Source: Halomonas sp. GD1P12
GTDB taxonomy: Bacteria > Pseudomonadota > Gammaproteobacteria > Pseudomonadales > Halomonadaceae
Direction of reading: 5' to 3'
Assembly (NCBI RefSeq): GCF_025725645.1
Contig: NZ_CP107007.1
Coordinates: 124,001-188,000, forward strand
DNA: 64,000 bases
Part shown: positions 9,680 to 17,464 of the stretch, piece by piece
Numbering within the stretch: the first letter of the stretch is position 1
Layout of the letters: each line of letters begins with the position of its first letter
The notes under the pieces: generated by a model
The model's database searches: none
The model's input: only the letters and a program-made list of their open reading frames with translations
What the model was told of the DNA's origin: nothing
Made by a program: the position numbers and the translations under genes

Positions 9680-10260
9680 GCGGCCAGGACCAGGCCGCGG
9701 GGCTGCGCCAGTGGGCGAACCTGCGCACCGGCCAGTCGGCCGGCGCGCAAGGCGACGACGATGTGCGGCAGGCTCAGGCGTTGGAGGCGAGCGAAGCCAA
9801 CGCGCACACTGTCGATGCGCCCGTCGCGGACGCGCATGTCGCCAACGCGCACGTCGCAGACGCGCATGCCACCAACGCGCACGTCGCCAAAATACCGCTC
9901 GCCGTGGTCGGGCTTGGGTCGAAGCAGCGCGAGCCGGTGATCGCGCGCCTCGACGAGTGGTCGCGGCTTGGCCGGCGCTGGGCGGCAACGCCAGAGAGCT
10001 GGGAGGTCGTGCCGGTGGACGCCGATGCGCCGCTCCAGGCGCTCTGCGCGCGCTACTCGCGCTGGGCGCTGTGGGTGCGAAGCGACGCCGAGGCGTTCGC
10101 CGCCATGTACCGCACGCTGCGCCTGGTCAGCGAACACCAGGGGCCCAAACGGCTGTTGGCGCTGCATGAGCCGGGCCTGCCCCGCGCCGGGCTGCTCGAG
10201 AATCTGCGCGCGGCGGCGGCGGCGTACCTGGGGATCGAACTGCTGCTTTTGGCCAGGTAG
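9676..10260 (+). CDS. FlhG-like protein reduced to DQAxxLR motif, repeat linker and C-terminal remnant
   Basis: This 194-residue protein occupies the place of flhG between flhF and fliA and is translationally coupled to flhF. Residues 5-11 read DQAAGLR, which matches the DQAxxLR helix known from FlhG to stimulate the FlhF GTPase. Residues 41-70 are a low-complexity Ala/His/Asn/Asp repeat. Residues 72-194 resemble the last third of a MinD/FlhG fold; LLENLRAAAAAYLGIELLLL in particular looks like the end of that fold. The deviant Walker A (KGGxGKT) and the other ATPase motifs are absent; AVVGLGSKQREP at about 75-86 is at best a decayed trace. I infer a FlhG derivative that can still touch FlhF but cannot bind ATP. 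It could alternatively be an unrelated protein with a chance motif, but position and overlap argue against that. Confidence 0.72.
   Translation: MSGQDQAAGLRQWANLRTGQSAGAQGDDDVRQAQALEASEANAHTVDAPVADAHVANAHVADAHATNAHVAKIPLAVVGLGSKQREPVIARLDEWSRLGRRWAATPESWEVVPVDADAPLQALCARYSRWALWVRSDAEAFAAMYRTLRLVSEHQGPKRLLALHEPGLPRAGLLENLRAAAAAYLGIELLLLAR
9796..9885 (+). repeat. Six tandem 15-bp repeats inside the FlhG-like gene
   Basis: Six imperfect copies of a 15-bp unit (consensus GCCAACGCGCACGTC) lie head to tail at 9796, 9811, 9826, 9841, 9856 and 9871. Each encodes a pentapeptide of the form A-(N/D)-A-(H/P)-(V/T). Because the unit is a multiple of three, gain or loss of copies keeps the frame and would change only the linker length, as in a coding minisatellite. 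Confidence 0.85.
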
Positions 10261-10291
10261 GCCATACTGAGTGAGCCACTATGGTTAGGTT

Positions 10292-10702
10292 ATGCTAATG
10301 AGAAACGTCATTCTCGCAGCGCTGAGTGGGGTGGTGGCCAGCGGGCTTTCGCTGTCGGCCCTGGCGGGCGGGGGCAGCTGGAGTGTCGATACGACCGGGC
10401 TGATGGTCGCGATGAGCGACCGGGCAAGTGCCAGCCAGGCGCTCGCGCCGCCGCCCAGTGCCGAGATTCATCAGGGGCGCATCGAGCGCGTCAACTGGCG
10501 CTTCGAAGCGCCGCCGGGGGCCGATATCCATGCCTGGCTTTGCCACCCGGAGCGCTGCGTCGCCCTCGACGGCCAGCGCGGCAGTGCCACCGGCCTTGCC
10601 GGGCTCAATGCCGGCGCGCCGCTCGAGTTTCGTTTCGCGTTGGGGCGTGGCCAGCCGCCGGTGAGGGTGAGAGGGCTTCAAGTGATTGTGAACTATCAGT
10701 GA
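10292..10702 (+). CDS. flhE: FlhE, periplasmic flagellar protein
   Basis: A 136-residue exported protein. The N-terminus is a Sec signal peptide (hydrophobic stretch about 6-25 with Ala-Leu-Ala before a Gly-rich mature start). The mature part shows the FlhE pattern: WRFEAPPGADIHAWLC, then CVALDGQRGSATG, then the terminal QVIVNYQ, close to the enterobacterial QVIVNYR ending. C84 and C89 could form a disulfide. In enteric bacteria flhE follows flhBA and its product acts in the periplasm to keep the export gate from leaking protons. Here the gene is separated from flhA by flhF and the FlhG-like gene. Start codons at 10292 and 10298 are both possible. Confidence 0.85.
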   Translation: MLMRNVILAALSGVVASGLSLSALAGGGSWSVDTTGLMVAMSDRASASQALAPPPSAEIHQGRIERVNWRFEAPPGADIHAWLCHPERCVALDGQRGSATGLAGLNAGAPLEFRFALGRGQPPVRVRGLQVIVNYQ

Positions 10703-10727
10703 CCAGCGATTAGCCAGGGGCACGCCG

Positions 10728-11426
10728 ATGTATACAGCAAAGGGAAGAATCCAACACAGCGATATGGTCAACCAGCACATGCCGCTGGTGCGTCGCCAGG
10801 CGCTGGCGTTGCAAGTTCGTTTGCCGGCCAGCATCGAGCTCGACGATCTGATCCAGGCCGGCATGGTAGGGCTTTTAGAGGCGCTGGGGCGTTTTGATGC
10901 CGCCCAGGGGGCGAGCTTCGCCACCTTTGCTAGCCAGCGAATTCGCGGCGCAATGGTCGATGAGCTGCGCACCCGGGACTGGCTGCCGCGCAGCGTACGC
11001 CGCTCGGCCCGGGCCATGGACGAGTCCGTGCGCCGGCTGGAGCAAAGCCTTGGCCGCCCCCCGGAAGAGAGCGAGATCGCCCGCGATTTGGACATGCCAA
11101 TTAACGAGTACCAGCAGCTTCTGGCGGACACCAATAGTGGCCATCTGCTGCCTTTTGAGGAGCTTCTGGAGGAGGGCGGCGAGCCGATTCAGGAGTCGCT
11201 GAACGCGCCTTTCGAGGAGCTACTGGACGGCCAGCAGCGCGAAACCTTGATTGCCGCGATCGAGGCGCTGCCGGAGCGCGAAAAGCTGTTGATGGCGCTT
11301 TACTACCAGGAAGAGCTCAACCTCAAGGAGGTGGGCGCGGTGCTGGGCGTCACCGAGTCGCGCGTGTCGCAGCTACACAGCCAGGCCATCAGCCGTTTGC
11401 GGGCGCGTCTGCACGAGCCGGACTAA
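10728..11426 (+). CDS. fliA: FliA, sigma-28 flagellar RNA polymerase sigma factor
   Basis: An alternative sigma factor for late flagellar and chemotaxis genes, held inactive by FlgM until the hook is complete. The 232-residue protein aligns throughout with E. coli FliA (239). Region 2 is visible in LQVRLPASIELDDLIQAGMV and RIRGAMVDELRTRDWLPRSV, region 3 follows, and region 4 is LPEREKLLMALYYQEELNLK plus GVTESRVSQLHSQAISRLR. The ATG at 10728 is preceded by AGGGG. It is immediately followed by a stator gene pair. Confidence 0.97.
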   Translation: MYTAKGRIQHSDMVNQHMPLVRRQALALQVRLPASIELDDLIQAGMVGLLEALGRFDAAQGASFATFASQRIRGAMVDELRTRDWLPRSVRRSARAMDESVRRLEQSLGRPPEESEIARDLDMPINEYQQLLADTNSGHLLPFEELLEEGGEPIQESLNAPFEELLDGQQRETLIAAIEALPEREKLLMALYYQEELNLKEVGAVLGVTESRVSQLHSQAISRLRARLHEPD

Positions 11427-11465
11427 ACCTTTTCACTGTCAACCCCAACCGGCGAGGAGCCGTCG

Positions 11466-12281
11466 ATGAACCCCTCTACCCTGATTGGAATAGGCGCCAG
11501 CATCCTCTTGCTAGTGAGCGTGCTGTTCTTTACCGCAGAGTCCGCGGCAAGCTTCATCAACCTGCCCGGGCTTGCCATCGTCATCACCGGCACGCTGGCG
11601 GCGACCTTCATCAGCTATCCGCTCAAGGAAGTGGTGCGCGTGGTACGCCTGGTGGGGCTGGTATTTCGCCGCGAGAATACCTATGTGCGCGACGACATCG
11701 ACGAGCTGGTCTCCATGGCCAGGCTCTGGTTCAAGGGCGACGTGCGCGCAGTGGAGCGCGAGCTCGAACACACCCGCAACCCGTTTTTGCGCACCGGCAT
11801 CCAGCTCGTCATCGCCAACACCAAGGAAGACGAGATCTTTGACATGCTGCGCTGGCGTATCGCCAGGCTCAAGGCCCGCGAGCACGCCGAGGCGCAGATC
11901 TTTCGCACCATGGCGACCTACGCGCCGGCGTTTGGCATGATCGGTACCCTGGTGGGGCTGGTCAACATGCTCGAAGTCATGGACGCCGGGGATCTCGAGG
12001 TGATCGGCCCGCGCATGGCGGTGGCGCTTCTCACCACCTTCTACGGCATCCTGCTGGCGAACCTGGTGTTCAAGCCGGTGGCGGTGAAGCTCGAGCGGCG
12101 CACCGAGGAGCGCTTGATCACCATGAACATGGTGCTCGAAGGCATTTCGCTGATCACCAAGCGCCGGCTGCCGTCGTTCATCGAAGAGACGCTGAACTCG
12201 TTCGTGGCCAACTACCACGACGAGATCAACGATCCCCACGTGAAGCCGCGCCCGGGCAGCGGCGTCGCGGCGAAAGGCTAG
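11466..12281 (+). CDS. MotA-family flagellar stator subunit
   Basis: A 271-residue inner-membrane protein of the MotA/PomA/MotC type. Five of these surround two MotB-type subunits and turn ion flow into torque. Two hydrophobic segments lie at the N-terminus (about 5-22 and 33-52). The long cytoplasmic loop contains the charged stretch that contacts FliG (around 75-130), and two further membrane helices follow (about 153-175 and 185-208). The conserved prolines are in APAFGMIGTLVGLV and IGPRMAVALL. It sits 39 bp after fliA and 4 bp before a MotB-type gene, as in fliA-stator clusters of lateral flagellar systems. Whether it uses H+ or Na+, and whether another motAB exists elsewhere, cannot be seen. 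Confidence 0.9.
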   Translation: MNPSTLIGIGASILLLVSVLFFTAESAASFINLPGLAIVITGTLAATFISYPLKEVVRVVRLVGLVFRRENTYVRDDIDELVSMARLWFKGDVRAVERELEHTRNPFLRTGIQLVIANTKEDEIFDMLRWRIARLKAREHAEAQIFRTMATYAPAFGMIGTLVGLVNMLEVMDAGDLEVIGPRMAVALLTTFYGILLANLVFKPVAVKLERRTEERLITMNMVLEGISLITKRRLPSFIEETLNSFVANYHDEINDPHVKPRPGSGVAAKG

Positions 12282-12285
12282 CGCC

Positions 12286-12948
12286 ATGCTCAATTGTGAC
12301 GCCCGCCACGCGCTGGAATCGCCCTTTACCGGCGGCGAAGGCGAGGAGGGGTGGCTGACCAGCTACCTCGACGTATTGACGCTTCTGATCACGCTGTTCG
12401 TGCTGCTGCTGGCACTGACGCCGGCGGGTAGCGGCGGCGAGGCATCAAACGAAGGCCAGGGCCTTCAGCCGCTCTCCTCGGGAATCTTGCCGCGCGACAG
12501 CGGCCTATCGCCGGCCATGGCCGCGCTCGATATTCAGGGCGTAAGCGTCAGCCAGGGGCGCGAAGGCGTGACCCTGCGCATCGACGACAGCCTGCTGTTC
12601 GCCAGCGGCGCCGCCGAGTTGACCCCCCAGGGCGAAGGCGTGCTCGAGCGATTGAGCGAGGTGATCGACACCTTCGAGGGCGAGGTGTCGGTGGAAGGCC
12701 ATACCGATAACGTGCCGATTTCGACCGCGGCGTTCGCCTCCAACTGGGAGCTTTCGACCGGGCGGGCGATCGCGGTGGTGCGCCATCTCGAGCAGGAGGG
12801 CGTGGCGCGGCAGCGGCTACGCGCCGTGGGCTACGCCGACACGCGCCCGCTCGCCGGCAACGACACGCGGGAAGGGCGCGCCGCCAACCGCCGCGTCGAA
12901 TTCGTGCTGCGAACTCCCGCCCCGGAGCCGGCGCGGGTTACGCCTTAA
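12286..12948 (+). CDS. MotB-family stator subunit with OmpA-like peptidoglycan-binding domain
   Basis: A 220-residue partner of the preceding MotA-type protein. A short cytoplasmic tail is followed by one membrane helix (about 23-45) with the ion-carrying Asp at position 29 (WLTSYLDVLTLLITLFVLLL). After a plug/linker region the OmpA/MotB domain (about 95-215) is recognised by VEGHTDNVPI, NWELSTGRAIAVVRHL and NRRVEF. The residue before the Asp is Leu, whereas most MotB and PomB proteins have Ala there (YAD or FAD). At 220 residues it is shorter than typical MotB (about 300), with a reduced linker. The stop codon overlaps that of the convergent downstream gene (TTAA). Confidence 0.88.
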   Translation: MLNCDARHALESPFTGGEGEEGWLTSYLDVLTLLITLFVLLLALTPAGSGGEASNEGQGLQPLSSGILPRDSGLSPAMAALDIQGVSVSQGREGVTLRIDDSLLFASGAAELTPQGEGVLERLSEVIDTFEGEVSVEGHTDNVPISTAAFASNWELSTGRAIAVVRHLEQEGVARQRLRAVGYADTRPLAGNDTREGRAANRRVEFVLRTPAPEPARVTP

Positions 12949-13535
12949 GCCCCGGCGCAGCGCCGCTGCATCTCCTGAATCGCCTTGCCGGCGCCGTCGA
13001 GATCAAACGTCATGGTCCAGGGCGTGGCACTCCCCTGCTCGAAGCCGATGAACAGCTGCTCGCCTTCACTCATGCGCGCCAGTAGCGCGTCGAGCTCGCC
13101 CAGGTAGAAGTGGCTGTAGAAGCCGTCATCCCCCTCTTCGACGATGAACTCCGCCATGGTCTCCATGATCGGCGTCTGGTCGACGCGCAGCCGCGCCGGG
13201 ACCAGGTTCACCGCGCGGCTCTCGGACTGCGTCTCTTTGAGGGTCACGCGTAGTTCGAGCCAGGGCAGGTGGCACACACCTTCGGTAGCGTTCACGCTCA
13301 AAATGGCGTCCGAATAGCTTTCGGCCTCCAGCGCGCGAAAGTGGCGCTGGCCGGCATCGGTGGTCGTCGCGGCGTGCCAGGCGCCGAAGGCGGTGTCATC
13401 GCTGACTGGATAGCGCGCCGCCTGGGCGGCGGTGGCGAAAACGAAGAGCCCGGCGACGCCGAGCGCGGCCGCGGCAACAGAGTGAGACGTCATGGGACGG
13501 TGCGCCGAGTATTGATGTCGAGAAAAGATACGCAT
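12945..13535 (-). CDS. Hypothetical exported protein
   Basis: I do not recognise this family. The protein has a signal-peptide-like N-terminus (hydrophobic stretch ending in FATAAQA, then ARYP), so it is probably periplasmic. The mature part is about 155 residues, mixed in composition, with two cysteines near the middle and the end. The ATG at 13535 overlaps the TGA of the upstream Crp/Fnr-type gene (TGATG), so the pair is probably co-translated. A second in-frame ATG at 13493 would give a more conventional signal peptide length; a GTG at 13538 is also possible. The downstream end overlaps the stop of the MotB-type gene. Confidence 0.7.
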   Translation of the reverse strand: MRIFSRHQYSAHRPMTSHSVAAAALGVAGLFVFATAAQAARYPVSDDTAFGAWHAATTTDAGQRHFRALEAESYSDAILSVNATEGVCHLPWLELRVTLKETQSESRAVNLVPARLRVDQTPIMETMAEFIVEEGDDGFYSHFYLGELDALLARMSEGEQLFIGFEQGSATPWTMTFDLDGAGKAIQEMQRRCAGA

Positions 13536-14278
13536 CACTCCGACTGGCCGAGCAGCGGCCGCACGTTGTCGCTTAAGTAACAGTCGTCGAACTCGCCTTC
13601 GGCGGCAAGCGCCGCCAGGTCCGGGATGTTGATGTGATGGCGGTCGCGATAAATGAGCCCCGCCTCGCTAAGCGCGGTGAACGTGCGGCTGACGTGCACC
13701 GGGCTGAGTCCCAGTACGTCGGCGAGCTGCTCCTGGGAGAGCGGCAGGCGAAACTGCCCGGTCAAATCCGGGTTGGTCTGGCTCAGGCGGACGTACATCT
13801 CGTGGATGAAGTGGGCCATTTTTTGGCGGGCGGTGCGTCTTGCCAGGTTCACCAGCCGCTCGGTCAGAAGCGACTGCTGGCGGCTGCTGATGGCGAACAT
13901 GACCGAGGTCAGCGGCAGCGACTGGCTGAACAGATCGATCATCCGCTTGTGCGGAAAACGGCACACCACGGCGTCGGTGATGAAGCGCACGTTTTCCAGC
14001 CGCTGGGAGAAGGCGAATTCGCGCAGGCCGATGATGTCACCGGGCAGGTACACCTCCATGATGTGACGATCGCCGTTTTCCAAATGGCGATAGGAGTAGG
14101 CCCAGCCGCTTCGCAGCGTGCAAAACTCCTGAGCGGGGTCCTTCAACTCCCACAGAAGTGACCCCGCCTTTTGATCGAGCGGGCTCTCTTCGAGCGAATC
14201 AAGCAGCTGCTCTTCGTCTTTTGACAACGAGTAATAATGGTTGAAGTGGCGAACAATACAGCTCTTTTCCTGACTCAT
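13535..14278 (-). CDS. Crp/Fnr-family transcriptional regulator
   Basis: A 247-residue regulator. The N-terminal part is a cyclic-nucleotide-binding type beta-barrel (about 20-140, with GDIIGLREF in the usual phosphate-binding-cassette region). A long dimerisation helix follows, then a C-terminal winged helix-turn-helix (about 165-225) whose recognition region reads LSQEQLADVLGLSPVHVSRTF. The cluster of four cysteines that binds the iron-sulfur centre in FNR is missing; only one N-terminal cysteine (C7) is seen, so this is not an oxygen sensor of the FNR kind. The effector is unknown. A good AAGGAG ribosome-binding site precedes the ATG, and the small exported protein gene is coupled behind it. 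Confidence 0.88.
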   Translation of the reverse strand: MSQEKSCIVRHFNHYYSLSKDEEQLLDSLEESPLDQKAGSLLWELKDPAQEFCTLRSGWAYSYRHLENGDRHIMEVYLPGDIIGLREFAFSQRLENVRFITDAVVCRFPHKRMIDLFSQSLPLTSVMFAISSRQQSLLTERLVNLARRTARQKMAHFIHEMYVRLSQTNPDLTGQFRLPLSQEQLADVLGLSPVHVSRTFTALSEAGLIYRDRHHINIPDLAALAAEGEFDDCYLSDNVRPLLGQSE

Positions 14279-14401
14279 GCTCGGTGTCTCCTTCTCTTGA
14301 CTGCGTGCCCGGGCTGTGCCGCCGCTCAGGGCCGGCGGTGACGGCCAAAGGGGAACGATACGGCGGCTTGCCTGACATTGCCTTATCGTTTTTTTATTTT
14401 T

Positions 14402-17233
14402 TCACTTCTTTTTTTGCAATAGCGGCGCCAAAAATTGCCCGGTATGCGAGCCTTTTTTCTTCACCAGCTGCTCCGGGGTGCCCTCGGCGATGATCCGCCC
14501 GCCGCCGGAGCCGCCTTCCGGGCCCAGATCGACGATCCAGTCCGCAGTCTTGATCACATCGAGATTGTGCTCGATGACCACGATGGTGTTGCCGTGATCG
14601 CGCAGGCGATGGAGCACCGTCAAGAGCTGGCGAATATCCTCGAAGTGTAGACCGGTGGTCGGCTCATCCAGAATGTAGAGCGTCTGGCCGGTATCGCGTT
14701 TGGCAAGCTCGCGGGCAAGCTTCACCCGCTGGGCTTCGCCGCCGGAAAGCGTGGTCGCGCTCTGACCCAGGCGAATGTAGGAGAGCCCGACGTCCAGAAG
14801 CGTCTGCAGGCGCCGGGCGATGGCCGGTACCGGGCTGAAGAACTCGAGACCCTCCTCGACGGTCATTTCCAGCACGTCGTGAATGTTCTTGCCCTTGTAA
14901 TGAATATCCAGGGTTTCGCGGTTGTAGCGCTTGCCCTTGCACACGTCGCAAGGCACGTAGATGTCCGGCAGAAAGTGCATTTCTACCTTGATCATGCCCT
15001 CGCCCTGGCACGCTTCGCAGCGTCCGCCCTTGACGTTGAAGCTGAAACGCCCGGGCTTGTAGCCTCGCGAGCGCGCCTCCTGGGTGCCGGCGAACAGCTC
15101 GCGGATCGGGGTAAAGATGCCCGTGTAGGTTGCCGGGTTGGAGCGCGGCGTGCGCCCGATCGGGCTTTGATCGATGTCGATGACCTTGTCGAGCTGGTCG
15201 AGCCCTTCGATGGCGCTGTAGGGCGCCGGTGTCATGGTGGTGGCCCGGTTGAGATCGCGGGCGGCGATCGGCATCAGGGTGCCGTTGATCAGCGTCGACT
15301 TGCCCGAACCCGATACCCCGGTGATGGCGATGAACAGCCCCAGCGGCAGCGTAAGCGTGACATTTTGCAGGTTGTTGCCCGTCGCCCCGCGCACCACCAG
15401 CTGCTTTTCCGGATTGCCGGGAATGCGATACGGCGGCACGGCGATTTCGCGAGTGCCGCAAAGGTACTGCCCGGTCAACGAGTTCTTGTTGTCCATGATG
15501 TCCTGGGGCGTGCCCTGGGCGACGATCTCACCACCGTGCACGCCGGCACCCGGACCGATATCGAGGACGTGATCGGCGGCGCGGATCGCATCCTCGTCGT
15601 GCTCGACGACGATCACGGTGTTGCCCAGGTCGCGAAGTCGCTCCAGCGTCTTTAACAGGCGATCATTGTCGCGCTGGTGCAGGCCGATCGAGGGTTCATC
15701 GAGAATGTACATGACCCCGACCAGCCCCGCGCCGATCTGGCTCGCCAAACGGATACGCTGCGCCTCGCCGCCGGAGAGCGTGTCGGCGCTGCGCTCGAGG
15801 TTCAGGTAGTCGAGCCCGACGTTGACCAGAAACTCCAGGCGCGAGTGGATCTCGTTGACGATCTTCTCGGCGATCTCGCCCTTGCGCCCGGGAAGCGCGA
15901 GGTTGGCAAAGTAGTCCCAGGCCTCGCCGATCGGCGTGCGCACGATGTCGGCGATGTTGCGATCGTCGACGAAGACGTGGCGCGACTCGCGACGCAATCG
16001 CGTGCCGTTACAGGCGGTACAGGGCTTCATGGCGATGTACTTGGCCAGATCGTCGCGCACCATGTTCGATTCGGTTTCCCGATAGCGGCGCTGCATGTTG
16101 GGCAGCACGCCTTCGAAGGCGTGCTCGCGGGTCACCTTGCGCCCGCGGTCGCTGACGTAGCTAAACGGCACGGGTTCGTTGCCGCTGCCGTTGAGAATGA
16201 TGTCGCGCTGGCGTTTGGAGAGCTCGTTCCAGGGCGTTTCGAGGGCGAAATCGAAGTGGCTGGCCAGCGCCTGAAGCTGGGTGAAGTAGTAGATATTGCG
16301 CCGGTCCCAGCCCTTGATCACGCCTTCGGCAAGCGACAGCTCGTCGTGGCTGATCAGCTTCTCCGGGTCGAAATACTGCTGGATGCCGAGACCGTCGCAG
16401 GTGGGGCAGGCGCCGGCGGGGTTGTTGAACGAGAACATGCGCGGCTCGAGCTCGGAGAGCGAGTAGCCGCACACCGGGCAGGCGAAGCGCGAGGAGAACG
16501 CCAGGTCTTCGCGGTCGCCGTCCATGAAGTGGATCATCGCCGTGCCGTCGGCCAGGTTCAGCGCGGTCTCGAAGGACTCGGCCAAGCGCTGAGCGATATC
16601 GTCGCGCACCTTGAAGCGATCCACGACCACGCTGATGTCGTGTTTTTTACGCTTGTCGAGCGGGGCGATGTCGTCGAGTTCGAGGATCTGGCCGTCGATC
16701 TGCACGCGCACGAAGCCCTGGGCGCGAAGCTCGGCCAGAAGCTGCAGATGCTCGCCCTTGCGGCCCTTCACCACCGGCGCCAGCAGCATCAGTTTGGTGC
16801 CTTCCTCCAGGTTCATCACCTGGTCGACCATTTGCGAGATGGTCTGCGCTTCCAGGTCCTCGCCGTGCTCCGGGCAGCGCGGCGTGCCGGCGCGGGCAAA
16901 CAGCAGGCGCAGGTAGTCGTAGATTTCGGTGATCGTGCCGACGGTGGAGCGCGGGTTGTGAGAGGTCGACTTCTGCTCGATGGAAATGGCCGGGGAGAGC
17001 CCCTCGATGTGGTCGACATCGGGCTTTTCCATCATGGAAAGAAACTGGCGCGCGTAGGTGGAGAGCGACTCCACGTAGCGGCGCTGCCCTTCGGCGTATA
17101 GCGTATCGAATGCAAGCGAGGATTTCCCCGAGCCGGAAAGGCCGGTAATCACGATCAGCTTGTCGCGCGGCAGCTCCACATCGATCTGCTTGAGGTTGTG
17201 AGTGCGTGCACCTCTGACCAGAATGCTGTCCAT
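14402..17233 (-). CDS. uvrA: UvrA, excinuclease ABC subunit A
   Basis: The damage-recognition ATPase of nucleotide excision repair, loading UvrB at lesions. The protein is about 943 residues, like E. coli UvrA (940). It has two ABC modules: the first Walker A is [19 protein letters not shown] near the N-terminus and the second is [10 protein letters not shown] near residue 650. The ABC signatures [12 protein letters not shown] and [12 protein letters not shown] and the zinc-binding cysteine pairs ([10 protein letters not shown] and CEACQGEG ... CDVCKGKRY) are present. The ATG at 17233 ([15 protein letters not shown]) matches the family start better than the GTG two codons upstream. No CTGT-N8-ACAG type LexA box was found upstream. 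Confidence 0.98.
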   Translation of the reverse strand: MDSILVRGARTHNLKQIDVELPRDKLIVITGLSGSGKSSLAFDTLYAEGQRRYVESLSTYARQFLSMMEKPDVDHIEGLSPAISIEQKSTSHNPRSTVGTITEIYDYLRLLFARAGTPRCPEHGEDLEAQTISQMVDQVMNLEEGTKLMLLAPVVKGRKGEHLQLLAELRAQGFVRVQIDGQILELDDIAPLDKRKKHDISVVVDRFKVRDDIAQRLAESFETALNLADGTAMIHFMDGDREDLAFSSRFACPVCGYSLSELEPRMFSFNNPAGACPTCDGLGIQQYFDPEKLISHDELSLAEGVIKGWDRRNIYYFTQLQALASHFDFALETPWNELSKRQRDIILNGSGNEPVPFSYVSDRGRKVTREHAFEGVLPNMQRRYRETESNMVRDDLAKYIAMKPCTACNGTRLRRESRHVFVDDRNIADIVRTPIGEAWDYFANLALPGRKGEIAEKIVNEIHSRLEFLVNVGLDYLNLERSADTLSGGEAQRIRLASQIGAGLVGVMYILDEPSIGLHQRDNDRLLKTLERLRDLGNTVIVVEHDEDAIRAADHVLDIGPGAGVHGGEIVAQGTPQDIMDNKNSLTGQYLCGTREIAVPPYRIPGNPEKQLVVRGATGNNLQNVTLTLPLGLFIAITGVSGSGKSTLINGTLMPIAARDLNRATTMTPAPYSAIEGLDQLDKVIDIDQSPIGRTPRSNPATYTGIFTPIRELFAGTQEARSRGYKPGRFSFNVKGGRCEACQGEGMIKVEMHFLPDIYVPCDVCKGKRYNRETLDIHYKGKNIHDVLEMTVEEGLEFFSPVPAIARRLQTLLDVGLSYIRLGQSATTLSGGEAQRVKLARELAKRDTGQTLYILDEPTTGLHFEDIRQLLTVLHRLRDHGNTIVVIEHNLDVIKTADWIVDLGPEGGSGGGRIIAEGTPEQLVKKKGSHTGQFLAPLLQKKK

Positions 17234-17264
17234 CAACACCTCGAATCGCGTGGCAAAAGCGTAA

Positions 17265-17293
17265 TTATAAGTACTTATGCCCCATTACAGCAA
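17265..17293 (-). promoter_or_regulatory. Sigma-70 promoter of uvrA with embedded palindrome
   Basis: On the minus strand TTGCTG (17293-17288) and a perfect TATAAT (17270-17265) are separated by 17 bp, about 30 bp upstream of the uvrA start. A perfect 12-bp palindrome, ATAAGTACTTAT (17267-17278), straddles the -10 element and spacer and could bind a dimeric regulator. Confidence 0.65.
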
Positions 17294-17464
17294 AGCGGGC
17301 GGGACGCTTTGTCGCAAGGCGAGCGTTTCCAGCGCCGGCGCGAAGCGCTAGAATGGAGGGCTTTTCCAAATCGGCATTTCATCGTCGGTTGTCTTGAAGG
17401 CGCGCGTTTCAAAGGCGCCTCGACGGGTACCGCTCGTTCACCTGGTTCTAATTCAAAGGGCACT

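Noticed and set aside
9796..9885. Possible CRISPR array
   Set aside because: The units are 15 bp and directly adjacent with no spacers, and they lie in frame within a gene.
17240..17464. SOS (LexA) box for uvrA
   Set aside because: No CTGT-N8-ACAG match was found in the intergenic region on either strand.
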